This document shows positions 26,357-35,157 of a stretch of DNA of 64,000 nucleotides, piece by piece; the first letter of the stretch is position 1, and each line of letters opens with the position of its first letter. The notes beneath the pieces were generated by a model. That model made no database searches. It worked only from the letters and a program-made list of their open reading frames with translations, and had not been told where the DNA came from. This DNA is from Clostridium sp. MD294 (lineage in GTDB: Bacteria > Bacillota > Clostridia > Lachnospirales > Anaerotignaceae), in the NCBI RefSeq assembly GCF_000364165.2, contig NZ_CP097810.1, forward strand, positions 2,110,130 through 2,174,129. The letters run 5' to 3'. The position numbers and the translations under genes are program-made.

Positions 26357-26497
26357 AACATAGAAACATTAAAACTATATAGTAAATTAAAAGGAAGTAT
26401 CATTATATTAAATAGTAAAAACAATAAACTTGAATATTTAGAAGCTTATATATAGGGAGCAAAAATAATACTAAATGTAGCTATAAAAATAGGTTAA
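26357..26497 (+). pseudogene. Decayed small open frame
   Basis: In one frame the DNA reads IETLKLYSKLKGSIIILNSK, a short link, LEYLEAYI, an in-frame TAG (26453-26455), then GAKIILNVAIKIG and a stop. There is no start codon. The continuity of protein-like sequence across the stop suggests a decayed gene of unknown family. Nothing else is seen between 26284 and the terminator at 26562. Confidence 0.25.
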
Positions 26498-26561
26498 ATG
26501 TTTTTATTGCTTTTAAATAAAATAAGTATTTATATAGTACCACTTTATTAATACAAAAATA

Positions 26562-26596
26562 AAAGTCAAAAGTATTTTTTCTATACCTTTGACTTT
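26562..26596 (-). terminator. Terminator of the PfoR-like gene
   Basis: AAAGTCAAA pairs with TTTGACTTT around a long loop, with a TTTATTTTT tract on the minus strand. Confidence 0.65.
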
Positions 26597-26606
26597 ATTT
26601 CTATTA

Positions 26607-27698
26607 TTAAGAAAGTTTCATATCTCCCTTTTTTACCCAGTCCATTTTTTGCAATATCATATTAATAATAGGACATAGTGTTGCAGGCAATATAAATGAA
26701 ATCATAAACAATCCTATCCAGTCCTGCATTGTAATTGCTGTTTTTAATCCTTGTGCAATATCATTTACCCAACCAGTATATACACCAATTTGTCCTACAA
26801 AACCACAAGTTCCCATACCAGAAGATACTGCTGTTCCATTCATTTCCATATGGAACACACAAGTTGCTATAGGGCCAGTAATAGCAGATGTTAATATAGG
26901 TGCAATCCATATTTTAGGATTTTTAATAATATTGCCCATTTGAAGCATAGAAGTACCTATTCCTTGTGATACTAAACCTCCAAATTTATTTTCTGGAAAA
27001 GATATTACTGCAAAACCTACCATTTGAGCACAACAACCTGCTACCGCTGCACCTCCAGCAAGACCAGTTAAACCAAATGCTGCACAAATTGCTGCAGAAG
27101 AAATAGGCAATGTTAACGCAATTCCCATTAACACAGAAACTATAATGCCCATTAAAAATGGTTGTAAATTTGTTGCTAACATAATCAACTCTCCTATTTT
27201 CAATGCAGCATTTCCCAAAATTGGTGCTAAAAATGCAGATGCTGTAATACCAGTTGCAATCGTTACAAGTGGCGTTATTAATATATCAATTTTTGTTTCT
27301 TTTGACACCATTTTTCCAAATTCAGATGAAATAACAGCAATAAAATAAACTGCTAAAGGTCCTCCTGCTCCTCCCAAAATATTTGACGCAAATCCTACTG
27401 TAATAAGAGAAAATAACACTAATGGTGGACAATGTAATGCATATCCTATTGCTACTGCCATAGCTGCACCACTCATAGCAGACGCTAATGCTCCTACAGT
27501 ATAATCTACTCCATTTACTGTAGCAACTGTTGTAGTTAAACAAGAAATATTCATTTGTGTTCCTAATGTGTTTAATATTGTTCCTATCAGTAAAGAACAA
27601 AATAGTCCTTGTGCCATAGCACTTAGTGCATCAATACCATAACGTTTTACAGAAATTTCAATATCTTTTCTGTTTAAAAAATTTTTTAATTTTTTCAT
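26607..27698 (-). CDS. PfoR-like / PTS_EIIC_2 family membrane protein
   Basis: A 363-residue polytopic membrane protein of about ten hydrophobic segments. It begins with a short cytosolic stretch (KNFLNRKDIEISVKRYGIDA) followed by LSAMAQGLFCSLLIGTILNT. Gly/Ala-rich membrane helices follow, with SGAAMAVAIGYALHCPPLVL and ATCVFHMEMNGTAVSSGMGT in typical places. This matches the PTS_EIIC_2 (PfoR) family, named for a Clostridium perfringens protein linked to theta-toxin regulation but resembling a PTS sugar permease domain. No IIA or IIB domain is fused or adjacent. AAAGGAG precedes the ATG. Substrate and role are unknown. Confidence 0.8.
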   Translation of the reverse strand: MKKLKNFLNRKDIEISVKRYGIDALSAMAQGLFCSLLIGTILNTLGTQMNISCLTTTVATVNGVDYTVGALASAMSGAAMAVAIGYALHCPPLVLFSLITVGFASNILGGAGGPLAVYFIAVISSEFGKMVSKETKIDILITPLVTIATGITASAFLAPILGNAALKIGELIMLATNLQPFLMGIIVSVLMGIALTLPISSAAICAAFGLTGLAGGAAVAGCCAQMVGFAVISFPENKFGGLVSQGIGTSMLQMGNIIKNPKIWIAPILTSAITGPIATCVFHMEMNGTAVSSGMGTCGFVGQIGVYTGWVNDIAQGLKTAITMQDWIGLFMISFILPATLCPIINMILQKMDWVKKGDMKLS

Positions 27699-27855
27699 TA
27701 TTTTTACTCCTTTTTTATTTCTTGATAATAATATGTAAATTATTTTAAAACTATAAATATAGTATTATTATCATATACTATATTTATAGAAACGTCAATA
27801 CAATTCGTCATATTTTTACAAAATAATTATTTTAGAAGTAAAAAATACATAAAAA

Positions 27856-27893
27856 AATATTGTACACTTTTTATCAAGCATACAATATTTTTT
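27856..27893 (-). terminator. Terminator of the 55-residue gene
   Basis: AAATATTGTA pairs with TACAATATTT across a loop of about 16 bases. A T-run follows on the minus strand. Confidence 0.65.
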
Positions 27894-27896
27894 AAT

Positions 27897-28064
27897 TTAT
27901 CTGATGCCATATCTTTCTGCTATTGTTTGTAACTCTTCATAAGAAGCATTTTTTACTTCACTTTCTTCTAATATCATAGCAGACATTCCTGAAAATGCAC
28001 CCGCATAAATATAATCTAAAATGTTTCCTCTTAATTGTTCTGTTTCTACATCTTTATTTTGCAT
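27897..28064 (-). CDS. Small acidic conserved-looking protein, 55 residues
   Basis: The start chosen is the ATG at 28064 (MQNKDVETEQ), because AAAGGGAG sits nine bases before it; the longer frame upstream is AT-rich junk. The protein contains LRGNILDYIYAGAFSGMSAM and ends EELQTIAERYGIR. It is acidic and helical, with no membrane segment. It is not recognised. It has its own ribosome binding site and terminator and lies between the PfoR-like gene and apbE. Confidence 0.6.
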   Translation of the reverse strand: MQNKDVETEQLRGNILDYIYAGAFSGMSAMILEESEVKNASYEELQTIAERYGIR

Positions 28065-28162
28065 ATCCACACTCCCTTTATTCTGAAATTTTATTATTAT
28101 ATAAATTATTACATAAACTATATTATTATACAAGTATTTTTATATTGTATATTAGTATAATA

Positions 28163-29203
28163 TCATTTTTTTATAACAGAAATTTCGTATGCTGCATTTT
28201 CATCTAATGTAAATAAACAAGCAATGTCTTCTGTAATATAAATTTCTTTTTGTTCTGTAATAAATATAGCACCAAAATTTTGAAATTGCCTCCATAATTC
28301 ACTTCCTTTTTCTAGTCCCGCTACCATAAGAGAAGTAGAAAGCATATCTGCCATAGTACCACTTTCGCATATAATAGTTACAGATAGTAATCCTGTTTCT
28401 GCTGGTTTTCCTGTTTTTGTATCAATAATATGGTGATATCTTTTTCCATTTTGTTCAAAAAAACGCTGATATACACCAGACGTAACTACACAAGTGTCTT
28501 CCACTTCTAAAACACCTGCAAATCCTTGCTCATTTAAAGGGTCTTGTACTGCCACTTTCCACTTAGAACCATCTTCTTTTTTTCCAATAGCAGAAATATT
28601 TCCACCTAAAGAAATTACCGCTGATGTTATACCTTCTTGTTTTAATATTTCATTTACTTTATCAGAAGCATAACCTTTTGCAATACCACCTAAATCAATA
28701 GCCATATCTTTTTTTTCTAAAAATATTGTATTATTTTCTGTATCAATATGCAGCTTATTCTGGTCTGCTAGTTCTAATTTTTGTTGTATTTCTTGTTGAG
28801 AAGGTACTCTTTTTTCTTCTTCTGTAAATCCCCACGCTTTTACTACTGGTGCGATTGTAATATCAAAAGCTCCTTCTGTAAATTCATAATATTGTTTTGC
28901 TTTTTGTATCAAATAAAATGTATCTTCCGTTACCGTCACAGGAGATACCCCTGCATTTTGATTGATAGCATACACTTCACTTCTTTCCAATGTAGTAGAA
29001 AGCAATTGTTCTAAATGGTTTATCTCTTTTTCTACCTTTAAAAGTGCTTGTTGTCCATTTTTTCCTTTTGCTTTTAAATCAATAAAAGTATCCATAGCAA
29101 ACATCTGTATTTGTGCCATATCTTGTATAGTATTTGTCTGATGTTGACAAGCACAAAAAATATAACAGATAACTACCATTACAATTAAAATGTACTTTTT
29201 CAT
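28163..29203 (-). CDS. apbE: FAD:protein FMN transferase (ApbE), lipoprotein
   Basis: A 346-residue lipoprotein that covalently attaches FMN to Thr or Ser of flavoprotein subunits such as those of Rnf/Nqr complexes, using FAD and a divalent metal. The N-terminal lipoprotein signal ends with a cysteine at about residue 19 (ICYIFCAC). AMDTFIDLKAKGKN begins the domain, AIDLGGIAKGYASDKV is the FAD-binding signature, and HHIIDTKTGKPAETG followed by ADMLSTSLMVAG are the family's metal and substrate motifs. An AAGAGG site precedes the ATG. It sits alone; no Rnf genes are in the window. Confidence 0.93.
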   Translation of the reverse strand: MKKYILIVMVVICYIFCACQHQTNTIQDMAQIQMFAMDTFIDLKAKGKNGQQALLKVEKEINHLEQLLSTTLERSEVYAINQNAGVSPVTVTEDTFYLIQKAKQYYEFTEGAFDITIAPVVKAWGFTEEEKRVPSQQEIQQKLELADQNKLHIDTENNTIFLEKKDMAIDLGGIAKGYASDKVNEILKQEGITSAVISLGGNISAIGKKEDGSKWKVAVQDPLNEQGFAGVLEVEDTCVVTSGVYQRFFEQNGKRYHHIIDTKTGKPAETGLLSVTIICESGTMADMLSTSLMVAGLEKGSELWRQFQNFGAIFITEQKEIYITEDIACLFTLDENAAYEISVIKK

Positions 29204-29235
29204 AATGAATTACCTCTTTATCAATTTCTTATAAA

Positions 29236-29268
29236 AAATGCTTGTAACAACATAGATACAAGCATTTA
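29236..29268 (-). terminator. Terminator of the lysA-like gene
   Basis: AAATGCTTGTA pairs with TACAAGCATTT around a ten-base loop; T6 follows on the minus strand. Confidence 0.85.
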
Positions 29269-29303
29269 AAAATTCCTTATTTCATTTCAATTTTATATTA
29301 AAT

Positions 29304-30563
29304 TTATTTTTGGAACAAATCCATAAAATCAAATGTCGCAAAATAATCCTGTGGCGTTTCTGCTCTTCTAATAAGTTGGCTTGTACCATCTTGTTTTAAA
29401 AGTACCTCTGCTGAACGTAATTTACCATTATAATTATATCCCATAGAAAAACCATGTGCTCCTGTATCATGAATTACTAAAATGTCACCCATATCAATTT
29501 TAGGTAACATACGGTCAATAGCAAATTTATCATTGTTTTCACAAAGACCGCCCACAACATCATATCTATGGTCACATTCATCATTTTCTTTTCCTAATAC
29601 ATTAATATGATGATATGCTCCATACATCGCTGGACGCATTAAATTTGCTGCACAAGCATCTAATCCAATGTATTCTTTATAAGTATGTTTTTCATGTATT
29701 GCTGTTGTAACAAGACAACCATAAGGTGCTAACATAAAGCGTCCCATTTCTGTAAATATCGCAACATCTCCCATACCAGCAGGCACTAATATCTGTTCAT
29801 ATACTTTTCTGACACCTTCTCCTATTGCCATAATATCATTTGGCTGTTGGTCTGGTCTATAAGGCACGCCAACTCCTCCAGAAAGATTGATAAATCGAAT
29901 GTCTGCACCTGTTTCCTGTTTTAATTCTACCGCTGTTTGAAACAATATTTTGGCTAGTTCAGGATAATATTCATTTGCAACAGTATTGCTTGCTAAAAAA
30001 GCGTGTATACCAAAATATTTTACTCCCTTTTGTTTCAATTTTAAAAAACCTTCTGTCATTTGTTCTCTTGTAAAACCATATTTAGATTCTCCTGGTGTAT
30101 CCATAATATCGTTATTGATTTGGAACAATCCGCCAGGATTAAAACGGCAACATATTGTTTCTGGAATACCTGCTACTTTTTCTAAAAAATCAATATGAGT
30201 GATGTCATCTAAATTGATAATTGCACCTAATTTTTTTGCTAAAACATAATCTTCTGCTGGTGTCATATTAGAAGAAAACATAATATCTGAACCAGTAACA
30301 CCTACTGCTTCAGATAAGAGTAATTCTGTATAAGAGGAACAATCTGCACCACAGCCTTCTTCTTTTAAAATTTGAAGCAATACTGGATTTGGTGTTGCTT
30401 TTACTGCAAAATACTCCTTAAAACCTTTATTCCAAGAAAACGCTTGTTTCACTTTTCTAGCATTTTCTCTAATGCCTTTTTCGTCATAGAGATGAAATGG
30501 TGTAGGATATTTTTCTATTAATTCTTTTGCTTGTTGTTGTGTAATAAAAGGTACTTTTTTCAT
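29304..30563 (-). CDS. lysA: Diaminopimelate decarboxylase family, PLP enzyme
   Basis: A 419-residue fold-III PLP decarboxylase. The PLP lysine is K55 in YFAVKATPNP. The barrel has GCGADCSSYTELLLSEA and the phosphate-binding loop NLSGGVGVPY. The C-terminal barrel includes GGLCENNDKFAIDR, with the substrate-contacting Cys-Glu pair, and MGDILVIHDTGAHGFSMGYN. These fit meso-diaminopimelate decarboxylase (the last step of lysine synthesis); the family also covers ornithine/arginine and carboxynorspermidine decarboxylases, so the substrate is inferred. An AAGGAGTGG site precedes the ATG. Monocistronic, and divergent from the two-component system. Confidence 0.85.
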   Translation of the reverse strand: MKKVPFITQQQAKELIEKYPTPFHLYDEKGIRENARKVKQAFSWNKGFKEYFAVKATPNPVLLQILKEEGCGADCSSYTELLLSEAVGVTGSDIMFSSNMTPAEDYVLAKKLGAIINLDDITHIDFLEKVAGIPETICCRFNPGGLFQINNDIMDTPGESKYGFTREQMTEGFLKLKQKGVKYFGIHAFLASNTVANEYYPELAKILFQTAVELKQETGADIRFINLSGGVGVPYRPDQQPNDIMAIGEGVRKVYEQILVPAGMGDVAIFTEMGRFMLAPYGCLVTTAIHEKHTYKEYIGLDACAANLMRPAMYGAYHHINVLGKENDECDHRYDVVGGLCENNDKFAIDRMLPKIDMGDILVIHDTGAHGFSMGYNYNGKLRSAEVLLKQDGTSQLIRRAETPQDYFATFDFMDLFQK

Positions 30564-30680
30564 TGTTCCACTCCTTCACTCTTGTGTAAAAATATAATAC
30601 CTATGGTTTTTATAGTGCTTCTTTCAAAAATACATGATACATTATAGCAAAAGTTTTTTTAGTTTGCAATCAAAAAGTTA

Positions 30681-30709
30681 TTTTCATTACTACATTACTA
30701 CGTTATAAT
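30681..30709 (+). promoter_or_regulatory. Promoter of the KdpD-like operon
   Basis: TTTTCA (30681-30686), 17 bp, TATAAT (30704-30709), about 35 bp before the histidine kinase start. Confidence 0.45.
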
Positions 30710-30743
30710 AAATTATAAATAACGATTAGGTAGGTTCAAAAAT

Positions 30744-32288
30744 ATGAAAAAATGTATTTTAAAACATATTAATATTGTCATATTGTTTTCTGATTTTTTA
30801 AAAACAGTATTTATTTTTTTGATTGCAACACTTCTTGCTTTGATATTAGTTAATGTTTCTGCAATAAAAGATAATGTTTTTAGTGTTTATATTCTTGCAG
30901 TCGCATTAATTTCTGTTGTCACTTCTGGTTATATTTGGGGTATTTTTTCCTCTTTTTTAGGTATTTTTAGTGTGAATTACTTTTTTACCTATCCTTATTA
31001 TGCTTTTAATTTTTTATTGGCAGGTTATCCTCTTGCATTTTTAAGTATGCTTGTAATATCTTCTATTATTAGTACACTTACTGTTAAAATTAAAAAACAA
31101 GTTCTTATTTCTGCTACAAGAGAAAAACAAGCAGAGTCTTTGCATGATATTACAAAAAGACTTTTAACTGCAACAGGTATGGATAATATTAGAACGCTAA
31201 CACTTGACTATTTTAGTAATTTCTATGGTTGTAGTGTAATTATTTATTTCGGAAATCCCTTGTCAGATAAAAATTATGGTATTAAATCACTTATGCCTCA
31301 TCATAATACTTTATTTGAACAACAAGCAGAACAAAATGCAGCACAATATTGTTATACTTCTGCAAATGGTGCAGGAGCAGGAACACCTTATCAAAAAGAA
31401 GCAAAAGGTACTTATTTACCTATTTGCACAGATGATACTGTTTTTGGCGTTATTGGCCTTTTATTTGAAAATGAACATTTTAAACAGCCAGAAGCATTAA
31501 ATTTTTTAGGTATTATGACATCTCAGTTAATACTAGCAATAGAAAGACAAAATCTTTTTGAAAAACAACAAAAAATATTAGTAGAAACAGAAAAAGAAAA
31601 AATGAGAAGTAACTTATTGCGTGCTGTTTCTCATGATTTAAGGACACCCTTAACTTGTATTGTATTTTCTGCAACTACTCTTTTAGAAAATAATGATACA
31701 TTATCGAAACAATCATCACAAAAATTACTAAATGATATTATACAAGATGCACAATGGTTAATACATATGGTAGAAAATTTATTAGCAGTCACTCGAATTA
31801 ACAATGAACATGCTGTTATAAAAAAACAGTATGAAGCTATAGAAGAAATTGTATCAGCAACAATAGTAAAAATGAAAAAAAGATTTCCTGATTGTCAAGT
31901 AAAAGTAACTGTTCCAGAAGAATTTATAATGGTTCCTATGGATGCAACGTTAATTATGCAGGTACTTATTAATTTGCTTGAAAATGCAATTTATCATTCT
32001 CATAGCACAAAACCAATATTACTTACTGTAGTTTATACACAAAAGGAAGCCATTTTTTCTATTAAAGATAATGGTATTGGCTTAAATCCGTATGAAATAG
32101 ACCATATATTTGATGGTGTATCTATTGAAAAAACAGGTGACTCCACTCGTGGACTTGGTATAGGTCTTTCTATTTGTAAATCTATTATTTTAGCTCATAA
32201 TGGAACGATTTCAGCAGAAAATAATACAGATGGCGGTGCAACATTCCGTTTTTCATTACCAAAAGGAGAAGATATTAATGGCGAATAA
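30744..32288 (+). CDS. KdpD-like sensor histidine kinase lacking the N-terminal KdpD domain
   Basis: A 514-residue membrane kinase. Four closely spaced membrane helices (about 18-115) form a DUF4118-type module as in KdpD, followed by a GAF-like region (about 130-270), a HisKA helix with the phosphoacceptor H297 in AVSHDLRTPLTC, and a HATPase with NLLENAIYHS, KDNGIGL and TRGLGIGLSICKSII. The long cytosolic KdpD/USP sensor that precedes the helices in classical KdpD is missing. The gene overlaps its response regulator by 11 bp. No kdpFABC pump genes are present here; instead three small paralogous genes follow, so the target may not be potassium transport. Confidence 0.88.
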   Translation: MKKCILKHINIVILFSDFLKTVFIFLIATLLALILVNVSAIKDNVFSVYILAVALISVVTSGYIWGIFSSFLGIFSVNYFFTYPYYAFNFLLAGYPLAFLSMLVISSIISTLTVKIKKQVLISATREKQAESLHDITKRLLTATGMDNIRTLTLDYFSNFYGCSVIIYFGNPLSDKNYGIKSLMPHHNTLFEQQAEQNAAQYCYTSANGAGAGTPYQKEAKGTYLPICTDDTVFGVIGLLFENEHFKQPEALNFLGIMTSQLILAIERQNLFEKQQKILVETEKEKMRSNLLRAVSHDLRTPLTCIVFSATTLLENNDTLSKQSSQKLLNDIIQDAQWLIHMVENLLAVTRINNEHAVIKKQYEAIEEIVSATIVKMKKRFPDCQVKVTVPEEFIMVPMDATLIMQVLINLLENAIYHSHSTKPILLTVVYTQKEAIFSIKDNGIGLNPYEIDHIFDGVSIEKTGDSTRGLGIGLSICKSIILAHNGTISAENNTDGGATFRFSLPKGEDINGE

Positions 32289-32967
32289 ATTTAAAGTTTT
32301 AATTGTAGAAGATGAAATTTCTATCAGTAATTTTATAGCAACAACATTAAAAGCAAATGGTTATACCACATTACTTTGTTCTAATGGAAAAGAAGCACTT
32401 TCCATGATTGCCTCACATTGTCCTGATGTGATATTATTAGATTTAGGACTACCTGATATAGATGGCCTAGAAATATTAAAGCAATTAAGACAATGGTCTG
32501 GTATTCCTGTTATTATAGTTTCTGCTCGTGTAAATGAAGAAGAAAAAGTAGAAGCATTAGATACAGGTGCTGATGACTATATTACAAAGCCCTTTGGCAC
32601 ATCAGAGCTTTTAGCAAGAATACGCACAGCAATACGTCATGCCTCAAACAATATCGTACAAAATGATAAATTTTCTGTAAAAGGACTCTCTATTGATTTT
32701 GGAAAACGTCTTGTTATAATAGATGGTAAGGAAGTACATTTAACACAAATTGAATTTAAAATTGTTTCTCTTTTGGCAAAAAGTCAAGGCAGAGTATTGA
32801 CTTATGACCAAATTATTGCAGAACTTTGGGGGCCTTATGCAGTAAAGGATAATCAAATTTTGAGAGTAAATATGGCAAATATTCGCAGAAAAATAGAAAA
32901 AAATCCTGCAGAACCTCAATATATTTTTACAGAAATTGGTGTTGGCTATCGTATGGTAGAGGAATAA
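32278..32967 (+). CDS. KdpE-like OmpR-family response regulator
   Basis: A 229-residue regulator. The receiver domain (about 5-118) has LIVEDE, the phosphoacceptor D55 in VILLDLGLPD and the Lys in YITKPFGTSEL. The winged-helix DNA-binding domain (about 135-228) shows VHLTQIEFKIVSLLAKSQGR and NIRRKIEKNP followed by TEIGVGYRMVEE. The start used is the ATG at 32278, which has AAAAGGAGAAG upstream and gives the normal receiver N-terminus (MANKFKVLIVEDE); longer frames run into the kinase gene. It is co-translated with the kinase. Confidence 0.9.
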   Translation: MANKFKVLIVEDEISISNFIATTLKANGYTTLLCSNGKEALSMIASHCPDVILLDLGLPDIDGLEILKQLRQWSGIPVIIVSARVNEEEKVEALDTGADDYITKPFGTSELLARIRTAIRHASNNIVQNDKFSVKGLSIDFGKRLVIIDGKEVHLTQIEFKIVSLLAKSQGRVLTYDQIIAELWGPYAVKDNQILRVNMANIRRKIEKNPAEPQYIFTEIGVGYRMVEE

Positions 32968-32986
32968 TTGAAAGGGGTAATAAACT

Positions 32987-33250
32987 ATGTCGGCAAAAAA
33001 TAAAGATTTCGATTATTGGAGTATGGCAATACAAATATTACAAGAAAATAACTATATTGTTTCCATGTGTCCCTATGATAATGGCTATATTCACTGGGAG
33101 GCAATAAAATATATTGATGATGAAAGAAAAATTTATGATAGATTAGTATCAGATGATATATTAGCAGTATTAGGTTTAATGCAAATATTACCTGATTGGA
33201 AATCTGGTGAGGTAATAAAAGAAGATTATTATGAAAGAATTGATTTTTGA
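32987..33250 (+). CDS. Small protein A of a tandem paralogous trio
   Basis: Eighty-seven residues, soluble and acidic. It shares a layout with the next two genes: an N-terminal helix followed by a N/GY.V strand (ILQENNYIVSMC), an aromatic middle strand (YIHWEAIKYID), a polar turn, and an LAVLGLMQILPDW helix. GAAAGGGG precedes the ATG, 19 bp after the response regulator stop, so it is probably in the same operon. The family is not recognised. It might be a small immunity-like or regulatory protein; no function is claimed. Confidence 0.65.
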   Translation: MSAKNKDFDYWSMAIQILQENNYIVSMCPYDNGYIHWEAIKYIDDERKIYDRLVSDDILAVLGLMQILPDWKSGEVIKEDYYERIDF

Positions 33251-33274
33251 GTTTTGGAGAAAGTAGGTAAAAAT

Positions 33275-33562
33275 ATGATAAATGTCAATATTACTGATGC
33301 TGGAAATACACAAAATTATGCACTTAAAAAAATATATGAATGGGGTTATACTGTTTCAGCAGTAACAGAAACAGAATATTTAGATGACCATATGTATTAT
33401 TATGCTAAAAAAAATGGGAAAACTTATTTAGAAACAAGCCCTGTAAGATTATTAGGTCTTTTAACCATTATAGAAAAATATGGTCAAAATTGGAAGCAAA
33501 GAGAAGCCGTTCCCCATCGTTATTTATTACAGTTAAGTGAAACAGAATATGAGGAGGATTAA
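33275..33562 (+). CDS. Small protein B of the trio
   Basis: Ninety-five residues from the ATG at 33275; an in-frame TTG at 33254 is possible but less likely. It has the same layout as its neighbours: ALKKIYEWGYTVSAV, then MYYYAKKNGKTYLETSPVRL and LGLLTIIEKYGQNW. The middle (Y..KK.GK.Y.E..P.RLLGL) matches protein C closely and protein A more weakly. Spacing to gene A is 24 bp. Unknown family. Confidence 0.65.
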   Translation: MINVNITDAGNTQNYALKKIYEWGYTVSAVTETEYLDDHMYYYAKKNGKTYLETSPVRLLGLLTIIEKYGQNWKQREAVPHRYLLQLSETEYEED

Positions 33563-33568
33563 AAAAAT

Positions 33569-33862
33569 ATGGATTATGTTAAAATATACAATAAGTATAA
33601 TAAAAGTATCAATTTATTAATGAAATGGGGATATGAAGTCTATATTAGTAATACAAATGAAAAAGATAAAATATATTTTGATGACTTTATGTGGTCTGCA
33701 CAAAAAGATGGGAAAATATACACAGAACAAGACCCACTAAGATTATTAGGACTGATAATTCTTTTACAAGAATATGCTGCTGAAACAGCAACAGAAGATT
33801 TTGATGAAGAAGATTTTGATATGCTTACAGAAAGTTATTCATTAAAACCTTCTAAATATTAA
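33569..33862 (+). CDS. Small protein C of the trio
   Basis: Ninety-seven residues. It contains INLLMKWGYEVYISNT, FMWSAQKDGKIYTEQDPLRL and LGLIILLQEYA, then a strongly acidic tail (TEDFDEEDFDML). The GAGGAGG ribosome binding site overlaps the end of gene B, so the genes are coupled. Genes A-C evidently arose by tandem duplication and diverged. A gap of only 56 bp without a clear terminator leads to galM, which may belong to the same transcript. Confidence 0.65.
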   Translation: MDYVKIYNKYNKSINLLMKWGYEVYISNTNEKDKIYFDDFMWSAQKDGKIYTEQDPLRLLGLIILLQEYAAETATEDFDEEDFDMLTESYSLKPSKY

Positions 33863-33918
33863 ACATTATAAAATAGTTTATTTTTCTATTTTTAAATAAA
33901 AATAAGGAGGTAATTATT

Positions 33919-34959
33919 ATGGCTTTAGAAAAAAAATTATTTGGTGAAACAGCGTCTGGTGAAACAGTATATTGTTATAGACTATATGGAAAGGAAAATG
34001 CTTATGTAGAATTTTTGGACTATGGTGCACGTATTCATTCTATATGTGTTCCCGATAAAAATAGTATACTACGTGATGTATCATTAGGATATGATACCAT
34101 AGAAGATTATGAAACAAAAACTGCTTATATAGGTGCAACAGTAGGTCGTGTATGTAATAGAATTGGAAACTCTGCTTTTACACTTAATGGAAAAACATAT
34201 AATCTTTATTCCAATGATGGCAAAAATCACTTACACGGTGGAAAAATTGGTTTTGATAAAAAAGTTTGGAAGTCAAAAGAGGAAAACGACAGCATTATAT
34301 TTACATATGTCAGTCCTGACGGAGAAGAAGGTTATCCTGGTGCGTTAACAGTTACTGTAACATATACATTTGACCAAAACAATAAACTTACAATACTTCA
34401 TAAAGCTACAACAGACAAAGATACACTTTGTGCATTAACAAACCATTGTTATTTTAATTTAGGAGGTTATGACAGTGGTGATGTGCTCAGCCACATTTTA
34501 ACACTTAATGCAGACAGTTTTACAAAAGCAGACGCTGAGTCTATTCCTCACGGTGAAATTGCTTCTGTAAAAGGTACTCCTATGGATTTTACAACACCTA
34601 CTCCTATTGGCAAAAATATCAATAATACAAACTATGAACAAATTCGTTTTGGTAAGGGATATGACCATAATTGGATATTAAATAACTCCTCTATCGCTGC
34701 CTCTGTTTATGTTGAAACAACTGGTATACAAATGGATATGACAACAACATTACCTGGAGTACAATTTTATACTGCCAATTTTTTAGATGGTTCTAATGTG
34801 GGCAAAAATAATGTAATATTATCTCATCGTTGTGGTTTTTGTTTAGAAACACAGTATTTTCCAAATGCTATTAACGTAGACAATTTTGAAAAACCTATAT
34901 TAAAAGCAGGTGATATTTATGAGCATAAAACTACATATCAATTTTCTATTAAAAAATAA
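33919..34959 (+). CDS. galM: Aldose 1-epimerase (galactose mutarotase)
   Basis: A 346-residue cytosolic enzyme that interconverts the alpha and beta anomers of galactose and glucose, feeding the Leloir pathway. The N-terminal part has YGARIHSICVPDKN; GATVGRVCNRIGNSAF and NHLHGGKIGFDKKVW carry the first substrate-binding His; LTNHCYFNLGG carries the second; YDHNWIL and the catalytic Glu in CLETQYFPNAIN follow. AAGGAGG precedes the ATG. It fits with the alpha-galactoside operon at the right end of the window, though it is 24 kb away. Terminated at 34991-35029. Confidence 0.94.
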   Translation: MALEKKLFGETASGETVYCYRLYGKENAYVEFLDYGARIHSICVPDKNSILRDVSLGYDTIEDYETKTAYIGATVGRVCNRIGNSAFTLNGKTYNLYSNDGKNHLHGGKIGFDKKVWKSKEENDSIIFTYVSPDGEEGYPGALTVTVTYTFDQNNKLTILHKATTDKDTLCALTNHCYFNLGGYDSGDVLSHILTLNADSFTKADAESIPHGEIASVKGTPMDFTTPTPIGKNINNTNYEQIRFGKGYDHNWILNNSSIAASVYVETTGIQMDMTTTLPGVQFYTANFLDGSNVGKNNVILSHRCGFCLETQYFPNAINVDNFEKPILKAGDIYEHKTTYQFSIKK

Positions 34960-34990
34960 ATAGTAATAAGTAAAAATAATACTAATAGAA

Positions 34991-35035
34991 CATTTGTGTA
35001 TCATGTTGAAAATATGATGCACAAATGCTTTTTTA
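34991..35035 (+). terminator. Terminator of galM
   Basis: CATTTGTG..ATCAT pairs with ATGAT.CACAAATG, followed by CTTTTTT. Confidence 0.85.
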
Positions 35036-35157
35036 TAGAAAAAATACTGATTTCTACAATGATAAAAAATATTTATTATTGTAATAATATTGTTGATTAT
35101 TTTACTTCATTACACTATAATATAGTTAAACAATATATTACAGTGAGGTGATATTTT

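Noticed and set aside
30744..33862. A Kdp potassium-transport locus
   Set aside because: The kinase and regulator resemble KdpD/KdpE, but the cytosolic KdpD sensor and all kdpFABC genes are missing; three unrelated small genes follow instead.
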